A model generated the notes under the pieces. The model was not told where the DNA came from and did no database searches. It saw only the letters and a list, made by a program, of their open reading frames with translations. This document shows, in pieces, positions 1 to 8,385 of a stretch of DNA of 64,000 nucleotides (position 1 is the first letter of the stretch; the number at the start of each line of letters is the position of its first letter). The stretch comes from Bradyrhizobium rifense (lineage in GTDB: Bacteria > Pseudomonadota > Alphaproteobacteria > Rhizobiales > Xanthobacteraceae), in NCBI RefSeq assembly GCF_008123425.1, contig NZ_VSSS01000031.1, positions 1 to 64,000 of the forward strand, read 5' to 3'. The position numbers were made by a program, and so were the translations under genes.

Positions 1-133
1 TTCACACAGCCAGGGTCAAAAACGGCCGTCTAGACAAACGCGACTTGGCGTCCGGTATACTACGGACAGCCGACATGTCGATGGCGAACGTCTCTCTGTG
101 TTGATTGGTCACTATGGTTGCCGGTGTGAGTCC

Positions 134-346
134 TCAGGAACGCGACGGCATGCGGGTTAGCTTTCGGACGGCTGCGTGATTGGTGCGGGCTGGCCCGATC
201 TCGGTGCTCGGATGTGCCGGCGCGTTGGTCTTAGGTTGAATTGCAAGCGCATCGCGCATCCAGCTGGGCCAGCGATCCAAATCCAGTTCTGGTCTCGCGA
301 CGACAGCAACGTTGCCTGTCGTGGGGAACAATAGCGATCCTCTCAT
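134..346 (-). CDS. Small hypothetical protein, uncertain
   Basis: Open frame of 70 codons with no recognisable family. The ATG at 346 was chosen because a GGAG lies about nine bases before it. An in-frame ATG at 427 would add 27 residues but would place the terminator-like hairpin at 371-402 inside the gene. The product has a WPSWM segment near residue 25 and a basic C-terminus, with no signal peptide or membrane segment. It could equally be non-coding; base use is less clearly codon-structured than in the genes to its right. Confidence 0.3.
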   Translation of the reverse strand: MRGSLLFPTTGNVAVVARPELDLDRWPSWMRDALAIQPKTNAPAHPSTEIGPARTNHAAVRKLTRMPSRS

Positions 347-370
347 CACGGTAATCTCCGTTCCGGCATG

Positions 371-402
371 AAAAAACCCGCCACGGATTTCTCCGCGCGG
401 GT
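371..402 (-). terminator. Rho-independent terminator or attenuator, minus strand
   Basis: Read on the minus strand, a GC-rich stem (CCCGC ... GCGGG with an inner CGGA/TCCG pairing) is followed by six T. It lies 25 bases upstream of the ATG at 346 and no clear gene precedes it on that strand. It could therefore be a leader attenuator for the small frame, or the end of an unseen short transcript. Confidence 0.5.
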
Positions 403-502
403 GTTTACGAATTTTCGATGATGCCATTCTGCCAGTGTTTTGCCCGACGTGTCAAAGCGAAGTTTACGCCGAACGAGTGCGGCCCATGCGCTGATGAGCG
501 CT

Positions 503-553
503 GAAGCATGATCCGGACAAGTGCGAAGCGGTTTTCCGAAGAGATCATGCTCC
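503..553. repeat. Dispersed palindromic repeat (gcatgatccgga type)
   Basis: GCATGATCCGGA on the left and TCCGAAGAGATCATGC on the right form an interrupted palindrome around agtgcgaagcggttt. Sequences of this form recur between genes in Bradyrhizobium-group genomes (recalled, not searched). Apart from this repeat and the hairpin at 371-402, I see nothing in the gene-free stretch 347-647. Confidence 0.6.
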
Positions 554-647
554 AGACAGCAAGGGCCCAATGATTTCAATGCCTACGCTACTGTGCATGG
601 GGTTGTTTTCGCGCTTTTGGTTTTGAGCGTGGCTAAACGCCCGCGCT

Positions 648-1232
648 TCAGCGCCGTCCGCGCGGCGCTTCGGCCTTCGCCGGCGCATCGGTCTGCGGCC
701 CGCAGCTCGCGGCCGCCAGCGAGGCTTGCGCCTGCGGCATCAGGCCGGGCTCGGCGGCCAGCGCCTTCATCAGGATCAGGCCGGTCGCGCTCGGGGAATC
801 GATGATCAGGCGGTCGGCCGCGGTGATCTCTTCGTCCTCGGGCAGGGCGTCGTGCTGTGCCTGCGTCATCAGGTCGAGCTCGATCACCTTCTTGCCGGCC
901 GAGCGGTCGTTGATGGCGTAATAGGCGATCTCGTTGCGGGTGTAGAACGACACCGACGTATAGGCCTGGCTCACCGGCACGGTGAGCTTGATCGGCCCGC
1001 CAGAGAGATCATAGCGGCAGATCGCCAGCGCAAAGGCCGGGTCCATGAACGGCATCGGCGAGGTGTTGGGATCGGCGAGCGGAAGCTGCGTGACGCCGTT
1101 GAGCTTGGTCATCGGCGTCAGCCGCGAATAGGCATCCTGGGTCGCAATGCGCGGCAGCGCCAGCACGCTGACGAGATGGACCACGAGGCCCAGCACCACA
1201 CCGGCGACGATGGTGAACAGCAGCCGGATCAT
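648..1232 (-). CDS. DUF1254-type membrane-anchored protein
   Basis: Protein of 194 residues with an N-terminal hydrophobic anchor (about residues 4-26), then a domain resembling DUF1254: a YDLSGGPIKL segment, a VSFYTRNEIAYYAIND stretch and a segment on recognition of DSPSATGLIL type. The function of this family is unknown. The C-terminus is a short Ala/Pro/Arg-rich tail. The ATG overlaps the stop of the DUF1214 gene upstream by four bases (ATGA), so the two are translationally coupled and probably form one envelope complex. DUF1254 and DUF1214 are commonly the two halves of one protein; here they are separate genes in reverse order. Confidence 0.75.
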   Translation of the reverse strand: MIRLLFTIVAGVVLGLVVHLVSVLALPRIATQDAYSRLTPMTKLNGVTQLPLADPNTSPMPFMDPAFALAICRYDLSGGPIKLTVPVSQAYTSVSFYTRNEIAYYAINDRSAGKKVIELDLMTQAQHDALPEDEEITAADRLIIDSPSATGLILMKALAAEPGLMPQAQASLAAASCGPQTDAPAKAEAPRGRR

Positions 1233-1807
1233 GAGCAGCCCACCGTCGCAATCGTCGGCATCGGCGCATCGCGCTGGGTGCGCGTCGCCACGCCGACCGG
1301 CGTGTCGTAGAGGCGGAACATCAGCGCGTAGCGCTCGATACCGCCGGTCGGCAGCCAGTTGCCGGCGCGCGAGCGCGCCGCGATGTGGATCTCGAACGAG
1401 CCGTCGGACTGGCGGATGATCTCCTGGCTGGTGAAGCCGTAGCGCTGCAGCGAGTTGGCGACGAGGTGGCCCTTGCGGTCATACAGCGTCAGCGTCCAGA
1501 ACCGCGCCGGCGGCGTCACGCCGGAGACGACGACGTCGCAGCGGCCGTCGAGCGCCTTCTTCTTGCCGTCGGCGGTCGCGGTGAAGGCGACGCCGTCGCC
1601 GGTGCCGATTGGCAGCTCGCCGTTGCGCACGATGGTGGCGCGCGAATAGGGATCGACGTCGGCGGTGCCGGTGCGGGGGCGGGCGGTCCAGGGGCCGATC
1701 GTCAGCGCGCCGATCTCGGTGCCGCGCGTCGTCGTCATCCAGGTCGCGCCCAGGCCGACCACCGTCGCGAGCAGAAGGGCCGTCAATGTGATCAGGATCA
1801 GCCGCAC
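1229..1807 (-). CDS. DUF1214 domain protein, membrane-anchored
   Basis: Protein of 192 residues. An N-terminal membrane segment (about residues 3-25) is followed by a domain with the DUF1214 pattern: FWTLTLYDRKGHLVAN near residue 100, a DGSFEIHI strand, NWLPTGG and FRLYDTPVG near the C-terminus. Biochemical function is unknown. It begins nine bases after the stop of the penicillin-binding protein gene and overlaps the DUF1254 gene, so all three are probably one transcription unit. That suggests an envelope role, but this is inferred from position only. Confidence 0.78.
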   Translation of the reverse strand: MRLILITLTALLLATVVGLGATWMTTTRGTEIGALTIGPWTARPRTGTADVDPYSRATIVRNGELPIGTGDGVAFTATADGKKKALDGRCDVVVSGVTPPARFWTLTLYDRKGHLVANSLQRYGFTSQEIIRQSDGSFEIHIAARSRAGNWLPTGGIERYALMFRLYDTPVGVATRTQRDAPMPTIATVGCS

Positions 1808-1816
1808 GGGATCAGA

Positions 1817-4108
1817 TCAGTTCTTGCGCGGGGTGGTTGCGTTCGCGTTCTCCTCCGCCGCATAGTTCTGCGGGAAGGCGAGCGCGCTGTTCGACGATGC
1901 CGGCTTGGCCTGCTGGCTGTCGTTGGCCGTCGATTTGGTCGCGGTCTTGGCCGCGTCGTCGAGCAGCTTCTCGACGCGCACCAGGATGTCGGCGCCGCGC
2001 TTGGTCAGCACCGGCGGCGGACCGGGCTTGGTCTCCAGCACCTTTGGCGCCGCATTGGCCTGCGCGTTGGCGACGCGCTCGGGCGGCAGCTTCTGGCCCA
2101 TGCCGATGCCGGGAATTTCGCGGACCTCGACGCCCTGATGGGCTGCAACCATGATGTCGTGCCAGGTCTGCGCCGGCAGCGAGCCGCCGGTCATGCGGTT
2201 GGTCGGCGAATAGTCGTCATTGCCGTACCAGACCGCGCAGGTGAAATTGCCGGTGTAGCCGACGAACCAGGCGTCGCGATAAGCATTCGTCGTGCCGGTC
2301 TTGCCGGCGGTCGGAATGCCGTCGAGCGCGGCACGGCGCGCAGTGCCTTCGCTGACGACGTGGCTCATCATGCCGGCCATGTCGGCGGCGATGTTCGGCG
2401 GAATCGCCTGCTTCGGCTTCGGGCCGTCGCGGTCCCAGCGCCAGACCAGATCGCCTGCGCCGGTGCGCACTTCGAGCACCGAATGCGGCGTCACCGACTT
2501 GCCGCGGTTCGGGAAGGTCACATAGGCCACCGCATGCTCGAGCACGGTGACTTCGTCCGAGCCGATCGGCATCGACGGCGTGTCGGGCAGCGGCGCCTTC
2601 AGACCGAAGCGGCGCGCGACCTCGACGATCTTGGCGCGGCCGATCTTGGCCGGGTTCGGCGCCTTCGGCTGCTCCTTCTGGCCGATCGCGATCGACAGCT
2701 TGACCGGCACGACGTTGATCGAGCGCGTGATTGCCTGCGTCAGCGTCACCGCGCCGGAATAGGAATGGCCATAGTTCTGCGGACACCAATTGCCGATGCA
2801 GACCGGGCCGTCGACCACGATCGAGTTCGGCGTAAAACCGTTCAGCAGCGCCGTGGTGTAGACGTAAGGCTTGAACGACGAGCCGGGCTGGCGATAGGCG
2901 TCGACGGCGCGGTTGAACTGGCTCGCGCCGTAGTCGCGGCCGCCGACCATGGCGCGGACGCCGCCGTCGAGATCGGACACCACGGTCGCGGCTTGCGTGG
3001 CGTGATAGTCGCGGCCGAACTGGCGCAGCTGGTTCTCGATCGCGTCTTCGGCAGCCTTCTGCACGTTGGTGTCGATCGCGAGGCGAACCACGAACACACG
3101 CTCGGTGTAGGATTTCGGGAAGGTGTCGACGAGCTTGCGCATCTCGTCGAAGGCGTAATCGAGATAATAGTTCGGCGATGCCTCGTCGCGGCGGTCGACC
3201 GCGAAGGCCGGGTTGCGGCGGGCGCCGAACACCTGGCCCTCGGTCATGAAGCCGGCATCGACGAGGTTGTCGAGCACAACGTTGGCGCGCGCGCGCGCGG
3301 CGGGCAGGTTGATGTGGGGCGCGTATTTCGTCGGCGCCTTGAACAGGCCGGCGAGCATTGCGGCTTCCGCAAGCGTCACGTCGCGCGCCGACTTGTTGAA
3401 GTAGAAATGCGCCGCACCGTCAACGCCGAACGTGCCGCCGCCCATATAGGCGCGGTCGAGATAGAGTTTCAGGATCTCGTTCTTGGTCAGGCGCCATTCC
3501 AGCCAGACCGCGAGGAAGGCCTCGTTGATCTTGCGCTCGATGGTTCGCTCATTGCTCAGGAACAAATTCTTGGCGAGCTGCTGCGTGATCGAGGAGCCGC
3601 CCTGGCGGACGCCGCCCGCTTGCGCGTTGGTGACGAGCGCACGCGCGGTGCCGGCGATGTCGATGCCGAAATGCTCGTAGAAGCGGCGGTCCTCGGTGGC
3701 GAGCGTCGCCTTGATCAGGACGTCCGGAAAATCTTCCAGCGGGATCGAGTCGTTGTGCTTGATGCCGCGGCTGCCGATCGGATTGCCGTAGCGGTCGAGG
3801 AACGTCACCGCCAGATCGGACTTCTTCAGCCAGTCCTCGTCCGCGGTCTCGCGAAAGGCGGGGATGGCGAGGATCAGCATCAGCACCATGCCGCCGAGGC
3901 CGAGCGTTGCGGCCTCCGACAGCGGCTCGATGAACACCCAGCGCTTCCATCGCCCGACATAGAAGCGGTCCATGAAGGTCGAGTAGCGCTCGTAGAGTTC
4001 GCGGATGCCCTTGGCCGAGGAGAACAGCGAGGAGTCGATGCGCGCATCGAGGTCCAGGAAGAAGTTCCTGATACGACTCTTCCAGTTGGATGGTGTGTTC
4101 TGGACCAC
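1817..4108 (-). CDS. Class A penicillin-binding protein (PBP1A-like)
   Basis: Bifunctional peptidoglycan synthase of 763 residues acting at the outer face of the inner membrane. It has a cytoplasmic N-terminus, one membrane segment at about residues 67-85, and a glycosyltransferase family 51 domain with the catalytic glutamate at E139 (ATEDRRFYEH) and GGSSITQQLAKN at about 171-182. The transpeptidase domain has the serine motif SSFK at 410-413, SIN at 463-465 and KTGTT from K603. All catalytic motifs are present. The last 110 residues are an Ala/Asn-rich tail without a clear domain. It is the first gene of a minus-strand unit with the DUF1214 and DUF1254 genes. Several class A PBPs usually coexist in rhizobia, so mrcA versus another paralogue cannot be decided. 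Confidence 0.93.
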   Translation of the reverse strand: MVQNTPSNWKSRIRNFFLDLDARIDSSLFSSAKGIRELYERYSTFMDRFYVGRWKRWVFIEPLSEAATLGLGGMVLMLILAIPAFRETADEDWLKKSDLAVTFLDRYGNPIGSRGIKHNDSIPLEDFPDVLIKATLATEDRRFYEHFGIDIAGTARALVTNAQAGGVRQGGSSITQQLAKNLFLSNERTIERKINEAFLAVWLEWRLTKNEILKLYLDRAYMGGGTFGVDGAAHFYFNKSARDVTLAEAAMLAGLFKAPTKYAPHINLPAARARANVVLDNLVDAGFMTEGQVFGARRNPAFAVDRRDEASPNYYLDYAFDEMRKLVDTFPKSYTERVFVVRLAIDTNVQKAAEDAIENQLRQFGRDYHATQAATVVSDLDGGVRAMVGGRDYGASQFNRAVDAYRQPGSSFKPYVYTTALLNGFTPNSIVVDGPVCIGNWCPQNYGHSYSGAVTLTQAITRSINVVPVKLSIAIGQKEQPKAPNPAKIGRAKIVEVARRFGLKAPLPDTPSMPIGSDEVTVLEHAVAYVTFPNRGKSVTPHSVLEVRTGAGDLVWRWDRDGPKPKQAIPPNIAADMAGMMSHVVSEGTARRAALDGIPTAGKTGTTNAYRDAWFVGYTGNFTCAVWYGNDDYSPTNRMTGGSLPAQTWHDIMVAAHQGVEVREIPGIGMGQKLPPERVANAQANAAPKVLETKPGPPPVLTKRGADILVRVEKLLDDAAKTATKSTANDSQQAKPASSNSALAFPQNYAAEENANATTPRKN

Positions 4109-4400
4109 CTAGAACCCTTGAGGCTCGCTTCGAAAGCGTTCAAGCACCCGGCCGGGGCGGCATCGAGACGTCTTGCGGGATTGTTGCGGCAAACCCAAGG
4201 CGCCCGTGTCGCGTCCGAGGGGACTTGCTGTTCTTCTAGCCGAGCGGGGCCTATAAACCAATGGTCAGGCTCGCAATTTTGAACAACAGGCCTAATTGAA
4301 CCCCGGTTCATTACGGGCCTTGCGGGGGCATTGCTTGCAGCTTTCCGGCCGCGCGCCCTAGATGGCGCTGGCCGCACTTCTTGGGAATCGTATCAGTAGC

Positions 4401-4916
4401 ATGACCGCAGCTCGCAAACGACCTTCCGACCAGGATGGATTCTTCTGGAAAACCAAGAAGATGGAGGACATGTCGACGGCCGAATGGGAGAGCCTGTGCG
4501 ACGGCTGCGGCCGTTGCTGCCTGAGCAAGCTCGAAGACGAGGATACCGGCGAGATCTATTTCACCGATGTCAGCTGCAAGATGCTCGATTCCTGCACGAG
4601 CGGCTGCAAGGACTACGCGAATCGCTTCGACTTCGTCCCCGACTGCGTTGTCATGACCCCCGAAAAGGTCCGCACCCTGCCGTGGCTGCCGCCGAGCTGT
4701 GGCTACAGGCTCGTCGCCCAGGGCCGCGATCTCTATTGGTGGCACCCGCTGATCTCGGGCGATCCCAATACCGTGCACGAGGCCGGCGTCTCCGTGCGCG
4801 GCCGGGTCTCGGGCACTGAGGACGAGGTCCCGGATGACAAGCTCGAAAACTATATCGTGCAGTGGCCTGGACAGATCCCGAAACGGGCACGCCTGAAGCG
4901 ACGCCCCAAGGACTGA
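4401..4916 (+). CDS. YcgN/UPF0260 family cysteine-cluster protein
   Basis: Protein of 171 residues from the ATG at 4401; an upstream in-frame ATG at 4362 would add 13 residues that do not look conserved. It has the family hallmark CDGCGRCC (C33, C36, C39, C40) followed by further cysteines at 59, 65, 69 and around 81, suggesting a bound metal or Fe-S cluster. The family function is not established. It is transcribed divergently from the penicillin-binding protein gene, with 292 bases between them in which I see no other gene. It ends well before the MFS gene and is probably monocistronic. Confidence 0.85.
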   Translation: MTAARKRPSDQDGFFWKTKKMEDMSTAEWESLCDGCGRCCLSKLEDEDTGEIYFTDVSCKMLDSCTSGCKDYANRFDFVPDCVVMTPEKVRTLPWLPPSCGYRLVAQGRDLYWWHPLISGDPNTVHEAGVSVRGRVSGTEDEVPDDKLENYIVQWPGQIPKRARLKRRPKD

Positions 4917-5071
4917 TCTGTCTTTCAGATCAATTGTTCGGGATGACCGCGGTGCGGGATGCACCCATGCGCCGCGGTGCCTGCCTGAGAAGAACTTTGC
5001 TGTCTAGATTGGCTTGATAGAACGAATCCTTCGCGGCTTTGCACCGCAACAAGACGTCTGACACGCCCGAA

Positions 5072-6661
5072 ATGAACCAGTTCGCACGGCAGAGCAGCCA
5101 GCCTGCCGACATCCAGACATTGCCTGACGAGATCGCCGAGGAGCTGACCCGCCTCCCGGGCGAGGTCATCAGCGTCAGCGACGCTCCTTCGCTCGCGCCG
5201 CCGGTCCCGCTGTCGCAGGACGAAGTCCGGACCATCGTCCTCAGCCTGATGCTGACGATGTTCCTGGCCGCGCTCGACCAGACCATTGTCGCCACGGCGC
5301 TGCCGACCATTGGCCGCCAGTTCCGCGATGTCTCGAATCTCTCCTGGGTCATCACCGCGTATCTGCTCGCCTCGACCGCGGTTGCGCCGGTGTTCGGGAC
5401 GCTGAGCGACATCTATGGCCGCAAGGTCATGATCATCGTGTCGTTGAGCCTGTTCATCGCGGGCTCCGTGTTGTGCGCGATCGCGCCCAGTATGCCGATG
5501 CTAATCCTGGCGCGCGGCCTGCAGGGGCTCGGCGGCGGCGGCATCATGCCTGTCGTGCAGACCGTAATCTCCGACGTCGTCTCCCCGCGCGAGCGCGGCC
5601 AGTACCAGGCTTATTTCTCCAGCGTCTGGATGGTCGGCGGCATTTTGGGGCCCGTCATCGGCGGCGTGTTCGCCGAGCATCTGCACTGGTCGATGATCTT
5701 CTGGATCAATCTGCCGCTCGCAGCCGCAGCGCTTGCGTTGCTGCTGCCGAAGATGGCGAAGATCCCGGTGTTCCACCGCAAGCGCAAGGTCGACTGGCTC
5801 GGCGGCGTGCTGCTGATGGCCTCTGCCGTCGTCTTCATGCTGGTGCTGACCTGGGGCGGCACGCGTTTTCCCTGGCTCTCGCCGACGGTGCTGTCGATGG
5901 TGGGCGGCGCCGTCCTGCTCGCGGTAACCTTCGTGTGGCATGCGCGCCGCGCCGACGAGCCGTTCCTGCCGCTGCCATTGCTCAGCGGAAAGGTCGCGCC
6001 GTTCGCGCTGACCGCCGGCGGCTGCGGGCTCGGCGCCATCACCGGCCTCACCGTGCAGCTGCCGCTCTATTACGAGTCGGTCTATCACCTCAGCGCCAGT
6101 GAGGCGGGCCTTGCCCTCATTCCGCTCGCCGCGGTCTCGACCGTGGGGGCAGCTGTTGCTGGCCGCACCATGGCGCGCGCCAAGCATTACAAGCGCGTCG
6201 CCATCATCGGCACATCCTGGGCCGCTTTCTGCGCGCTCGGCCTTACGCTCACGACGCTGCCGCTGTGGGGACTGTTGGCGCTGATGGCCGCGTTTGCGCT
6301 CGGGCTCGGCACGACCTTCCCGGTCTGCGTGGTCTCGCTGCAGAATTCGGTGTCCCGCCCGCAGGTCGGCACCATCACCGGGGCGATGAACTTCTTCCGT
6401 TCGCTGATGTCGTCATTCACGGTCGCAGCATTCGCAGCGATCCTCTTGATCGCGCTCGGCGCCGATATCCCGCTGGCCGGCGAGCATCACGCCGCAGGCA
6501 GCATCCCCGCGATCCCCACCGAAGACATGCGGCACGCCTTCCGCTACGTCTTCGCGGCCGCGACCGCACTGATGACCACTGCGGCGCTCTGCCTGATCAT
6601 GATGGAGGAGCGGCCGCTGGCCGGTCCGTCCACGGCGCAACCCGTCGAGATGGCGGAGTAG
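5072..6661 (+). CDS. MFS drug efflux transporter, DHA2 (EmrB/QacA) family
   Basis: Inner-membrane proton antiporter of 529 residues, the usual size for 14-helix DHA2 exporters. After a hydrophilic N-terminal 60 residues come the first helix with the LDQTIVATALPTI signature, the motif A loop GTLSDIYGRKVMI, and the motif C-like region GGILGPVIGGVFAEHLHW. Likely substrates are hydrophobic drugs or dyes, but specificity cannot be read from sequence. The ATG at 5072 was chosen; a TTG at 5039 in frame would add 11 residues and neither has an obvious ribosome binding site. It faces the hydrolase gene tail-to-tail with only two bases between stop codons. Confidence 0.88.
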   Translation: MNQFARQSSQPADIQTLPDEIAEELTRLPGEVISVSDAPSLAPPVPLSQDEVRTIVLSLMLTMFLAALDQTIVATALPTIGRQFRDVSNLSWVITAYLLASTAVAPVFGTLSDIYGRKVMIIVSLSLFIAGSVLCAIAPSMPMLILARGLQGLGGGGIMPVVQTVISDVVSPRERGQYQAYFSSVWMVGGILGPVIGGVFAEHLHWSMIFWINLPLAAAALALLLPKMAKIPVFHRKRKVDWLGGVLLMASAVVFMLVLTWGGTRFPWLSPTVLSMVGGAVLLAVTFVWHARRADEPFLPLPLLSGKVAPFALTAGGCGLGAITGLTVQLPLYYESVYHLSASEAGLALIPLAAVSTVGAAVAGRTMARAKHYKRVAIIGTSWAAFCALGLTLTTLPLWGLLALMAAFALGLGTTFPVCVVSLQNSVSRPQVGTITGAMNFFRSLMSSFTVAAFAAILLIALGADIPLAGEHHAAGSIPAIPTEDMRHAFRYVFAAATALMTTAALCLIMMEERPLAGPSTAQPVEMAE

Positions 6662-6663
6662 GA

Positions 6664-8367
6664 TTAGCCGCCGCGATCGGGATCGTCGTCGAGACTGCCT
6701 GCGCTCGTCTTGCGTGCTCTGGCAGCAAGATAACTCTTGAGCTTCGCCAGCGCGTCAGCGGACCAGTCACTGACATCGGTGACCGCGACCCAGGCATCGA
6801 CATAGTGCTCGGGCGCATAGACATGGCCAAAGCCCATCGGCGTGCCGGTCGCGACCGCCATGTCGAGCGCGAGCTGCAGCATCGTCACGACCGGATACCA
6901 TCGCAGCTCCGGTGACACGTCGGGCCCGCGCGGCGCATTCATCCAGGCCGGCGCCCGGAAGGCGTCGCGGTAGGCGAAGAACGTGATCGCGTCGCTGGCA
7001 TATTGCAGATAGACCACGCGCATCGGGCCCCAGGGCGTATCCGGCGGCACCGTCGGCCCGTTCTGGTTCATGAAACGCACGAAGCGGCCGTCGCGGAATT
7101 CCGGCAGCCACGCCGGCGATCCTTGATTGCGGTTGTCGGTGATCGAGCGCCAGATGCGGCTTTCGAACGGCGCTCCACTCCAAAGCGCACCCGCAATGGG
7201 ATCGCCGATCGTCTCGAACAGCTCTGCGGATTTCTCCGAGTTGAGGGCGCCGAGGCTCAGCCCATGCAAATACAGCTTCGGCCGCTTGTCCTTCGGCAGC
7301 GTCGTCCAGTAGCCGTAGATTTCCGCGAACAGGGCACGCGCCGCTTCCGCGCCGTATTCGGGCTGAAACAGCAGCGACAGCGGGCTGTTGAGATAGGAAT
7401 ACTGCATCGCGACGCTGGCGACGTCGCCATGATGGAGATATTCGACCGTATCCATCGCGGCGGGATCGATCCAGCCCGTGCCGGTTGGCGTGATGACGAT
7501 CAGGATTTTGCGCTCAAAACCGTGCTGGCGCTTGAGCTCGTCGAGCGCAAGCCTGGCGCGCGCCTGGGCGGTGTCGCGGGCAGCGAGCCCCACATAGACG
7601 CGCACGGGCTCTCGCGCGGGCTGTTCCGTGACGGCACCCATCTCGGCTGCGGTCGGGCCTGAGGCAATGAACCGGCGCCCCATGCGCCCGAGCTCGTTCC
7701 ACTTCACCAGGGAGACCGCGCTTCCTGTCCGAGCTGCATCGGTCGGCTGCGGGCGCTCGGGTTCGAACAGAACGTCGAGTTCGCGGAAGGAGGAATCGAG
7801 CGCGTTGAAGGCGGTGCGGATCAGGACATTGCTGGCGATCGCCCAGAACAGCAGTGTTGCCACCAGCACGCCAATGACGTTTGCAACTTTTCGCGGAATG
7901 ACGCGCCGTGTGCGTGCAGCGAGGAAGCGGGCGACAAGCGCAAACAGCCGCCCCAGCACCAGCAGCACCACGAACGTGATCAGGGCGACGGCGCAAACCT
8001 TGAGCGGATGTGCGGTCTCGACCGGGGCCATCTTCATGACACTGCGGATCGCGTTCTGCCATGCGGTCGTGCGCCAGAGAGCGACGATGACGACGAGCAG
8101 GCAACCGACGGCGACAAGCGCATTCGCAACAGATCTCGCGCGCGCCGACGGCTCGGGCAGTTCGAGATAGTGCCACAGCCGGCGCCACAGCTCGCCTGCG
8201 AGATAGCCGATCGCGAAGCAGCCGCCGGCCAGCGCGCCTTGCGTGAGATAGCTGCGCGGGATCAGCGTCGGCGTCAGCGCGGCCGCGAAGAACAGTGCGC
8301 CCAGCATGAGGCCGACGCCGGACAGCGAAAGCAATTGCCGCCGAATGAACCGCGCGAGACCAGTCAA
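6664..8367 (-). CDS. Membrane alpha/beta hydrolase (Abhydrolase_9 family)
   Basis: Protein of 567 residues. The N-terminal half holds about four to five membrane segments (residues roughly 12-35, 40-60, 80-105, 120-150, 165-190). The C-terminal half is an alpha/beta hydrolase domain with the nucleophile elbow GLSLGA at about 366-371 and a candidate catalytic histidine in GFGHVY near residue 520. This arrangement matches the Abhydrolase_9 N- and C-terminal domain pair. The substrate is unknown; a lipid is plausible because of the membrane portion. It lies 18 bases after the stop of the GAF kinase gene on the same strand and may be co-transcribed with it. Confidence 0.8.
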   Translation of the reverse strand: MTGLARFIRRQLLSLSGVGLMLGALFFAAALTPTLIPRSYLTQGALAGGCFAIGYLAGELWRRLWHYLELPEPSARARSVANALVAVGCLLVVIVALWRTTAWQNAIRSVMKMAPVETAHPLKVCAVALITFVVLLVLGRLFALVARFLAARTRRVIPRKVANVIGVLVATLLFWAIASNVLIRTAFNALDSSFRELDVLFEPERPQPTDAARTGSAVSLVKWNELGRMGRRFIASGPTAAEMGAVTEQPAREPVRVYVGLAARDTAQARARLALDELKRQHGFERKILIVITPTGTGWIDPAAMDTVEYLHHGDVASVAMQYSYLNSPLSLLFQPEYGAEAARALFAEIYGYWTTLPKDKRPKLYLHGLSLGALNSEKSAELFETIGDPIAGALWSGAPFESRIWRSITDNRNQGSPAWLPEFRDGRFVRFMNQNGPTVPPDTPWGPMRVVYLQYASDAITFFAYRDAFRAPAWMNAPRGPDVSPELRWYPVVTMLQLALDMAVATGTPMGFGHVYAPEHYVDAWVAVTDVSDWSADALAKLKSYLAARARKTSAGSLDDDPDRGG

Positions 8368-8385
8368 GCTATCCCCCGAACGATG

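Noticed and set aside
1385..4282. A 965-codon open frame on the plus strand
   Set aside because: It is exactly antisense to the penicillin-binding protein gene, which has all catalytic motifs. Its product is Arg/Ala/Gly-rich with no family features, as expected from GC-rich antisense.
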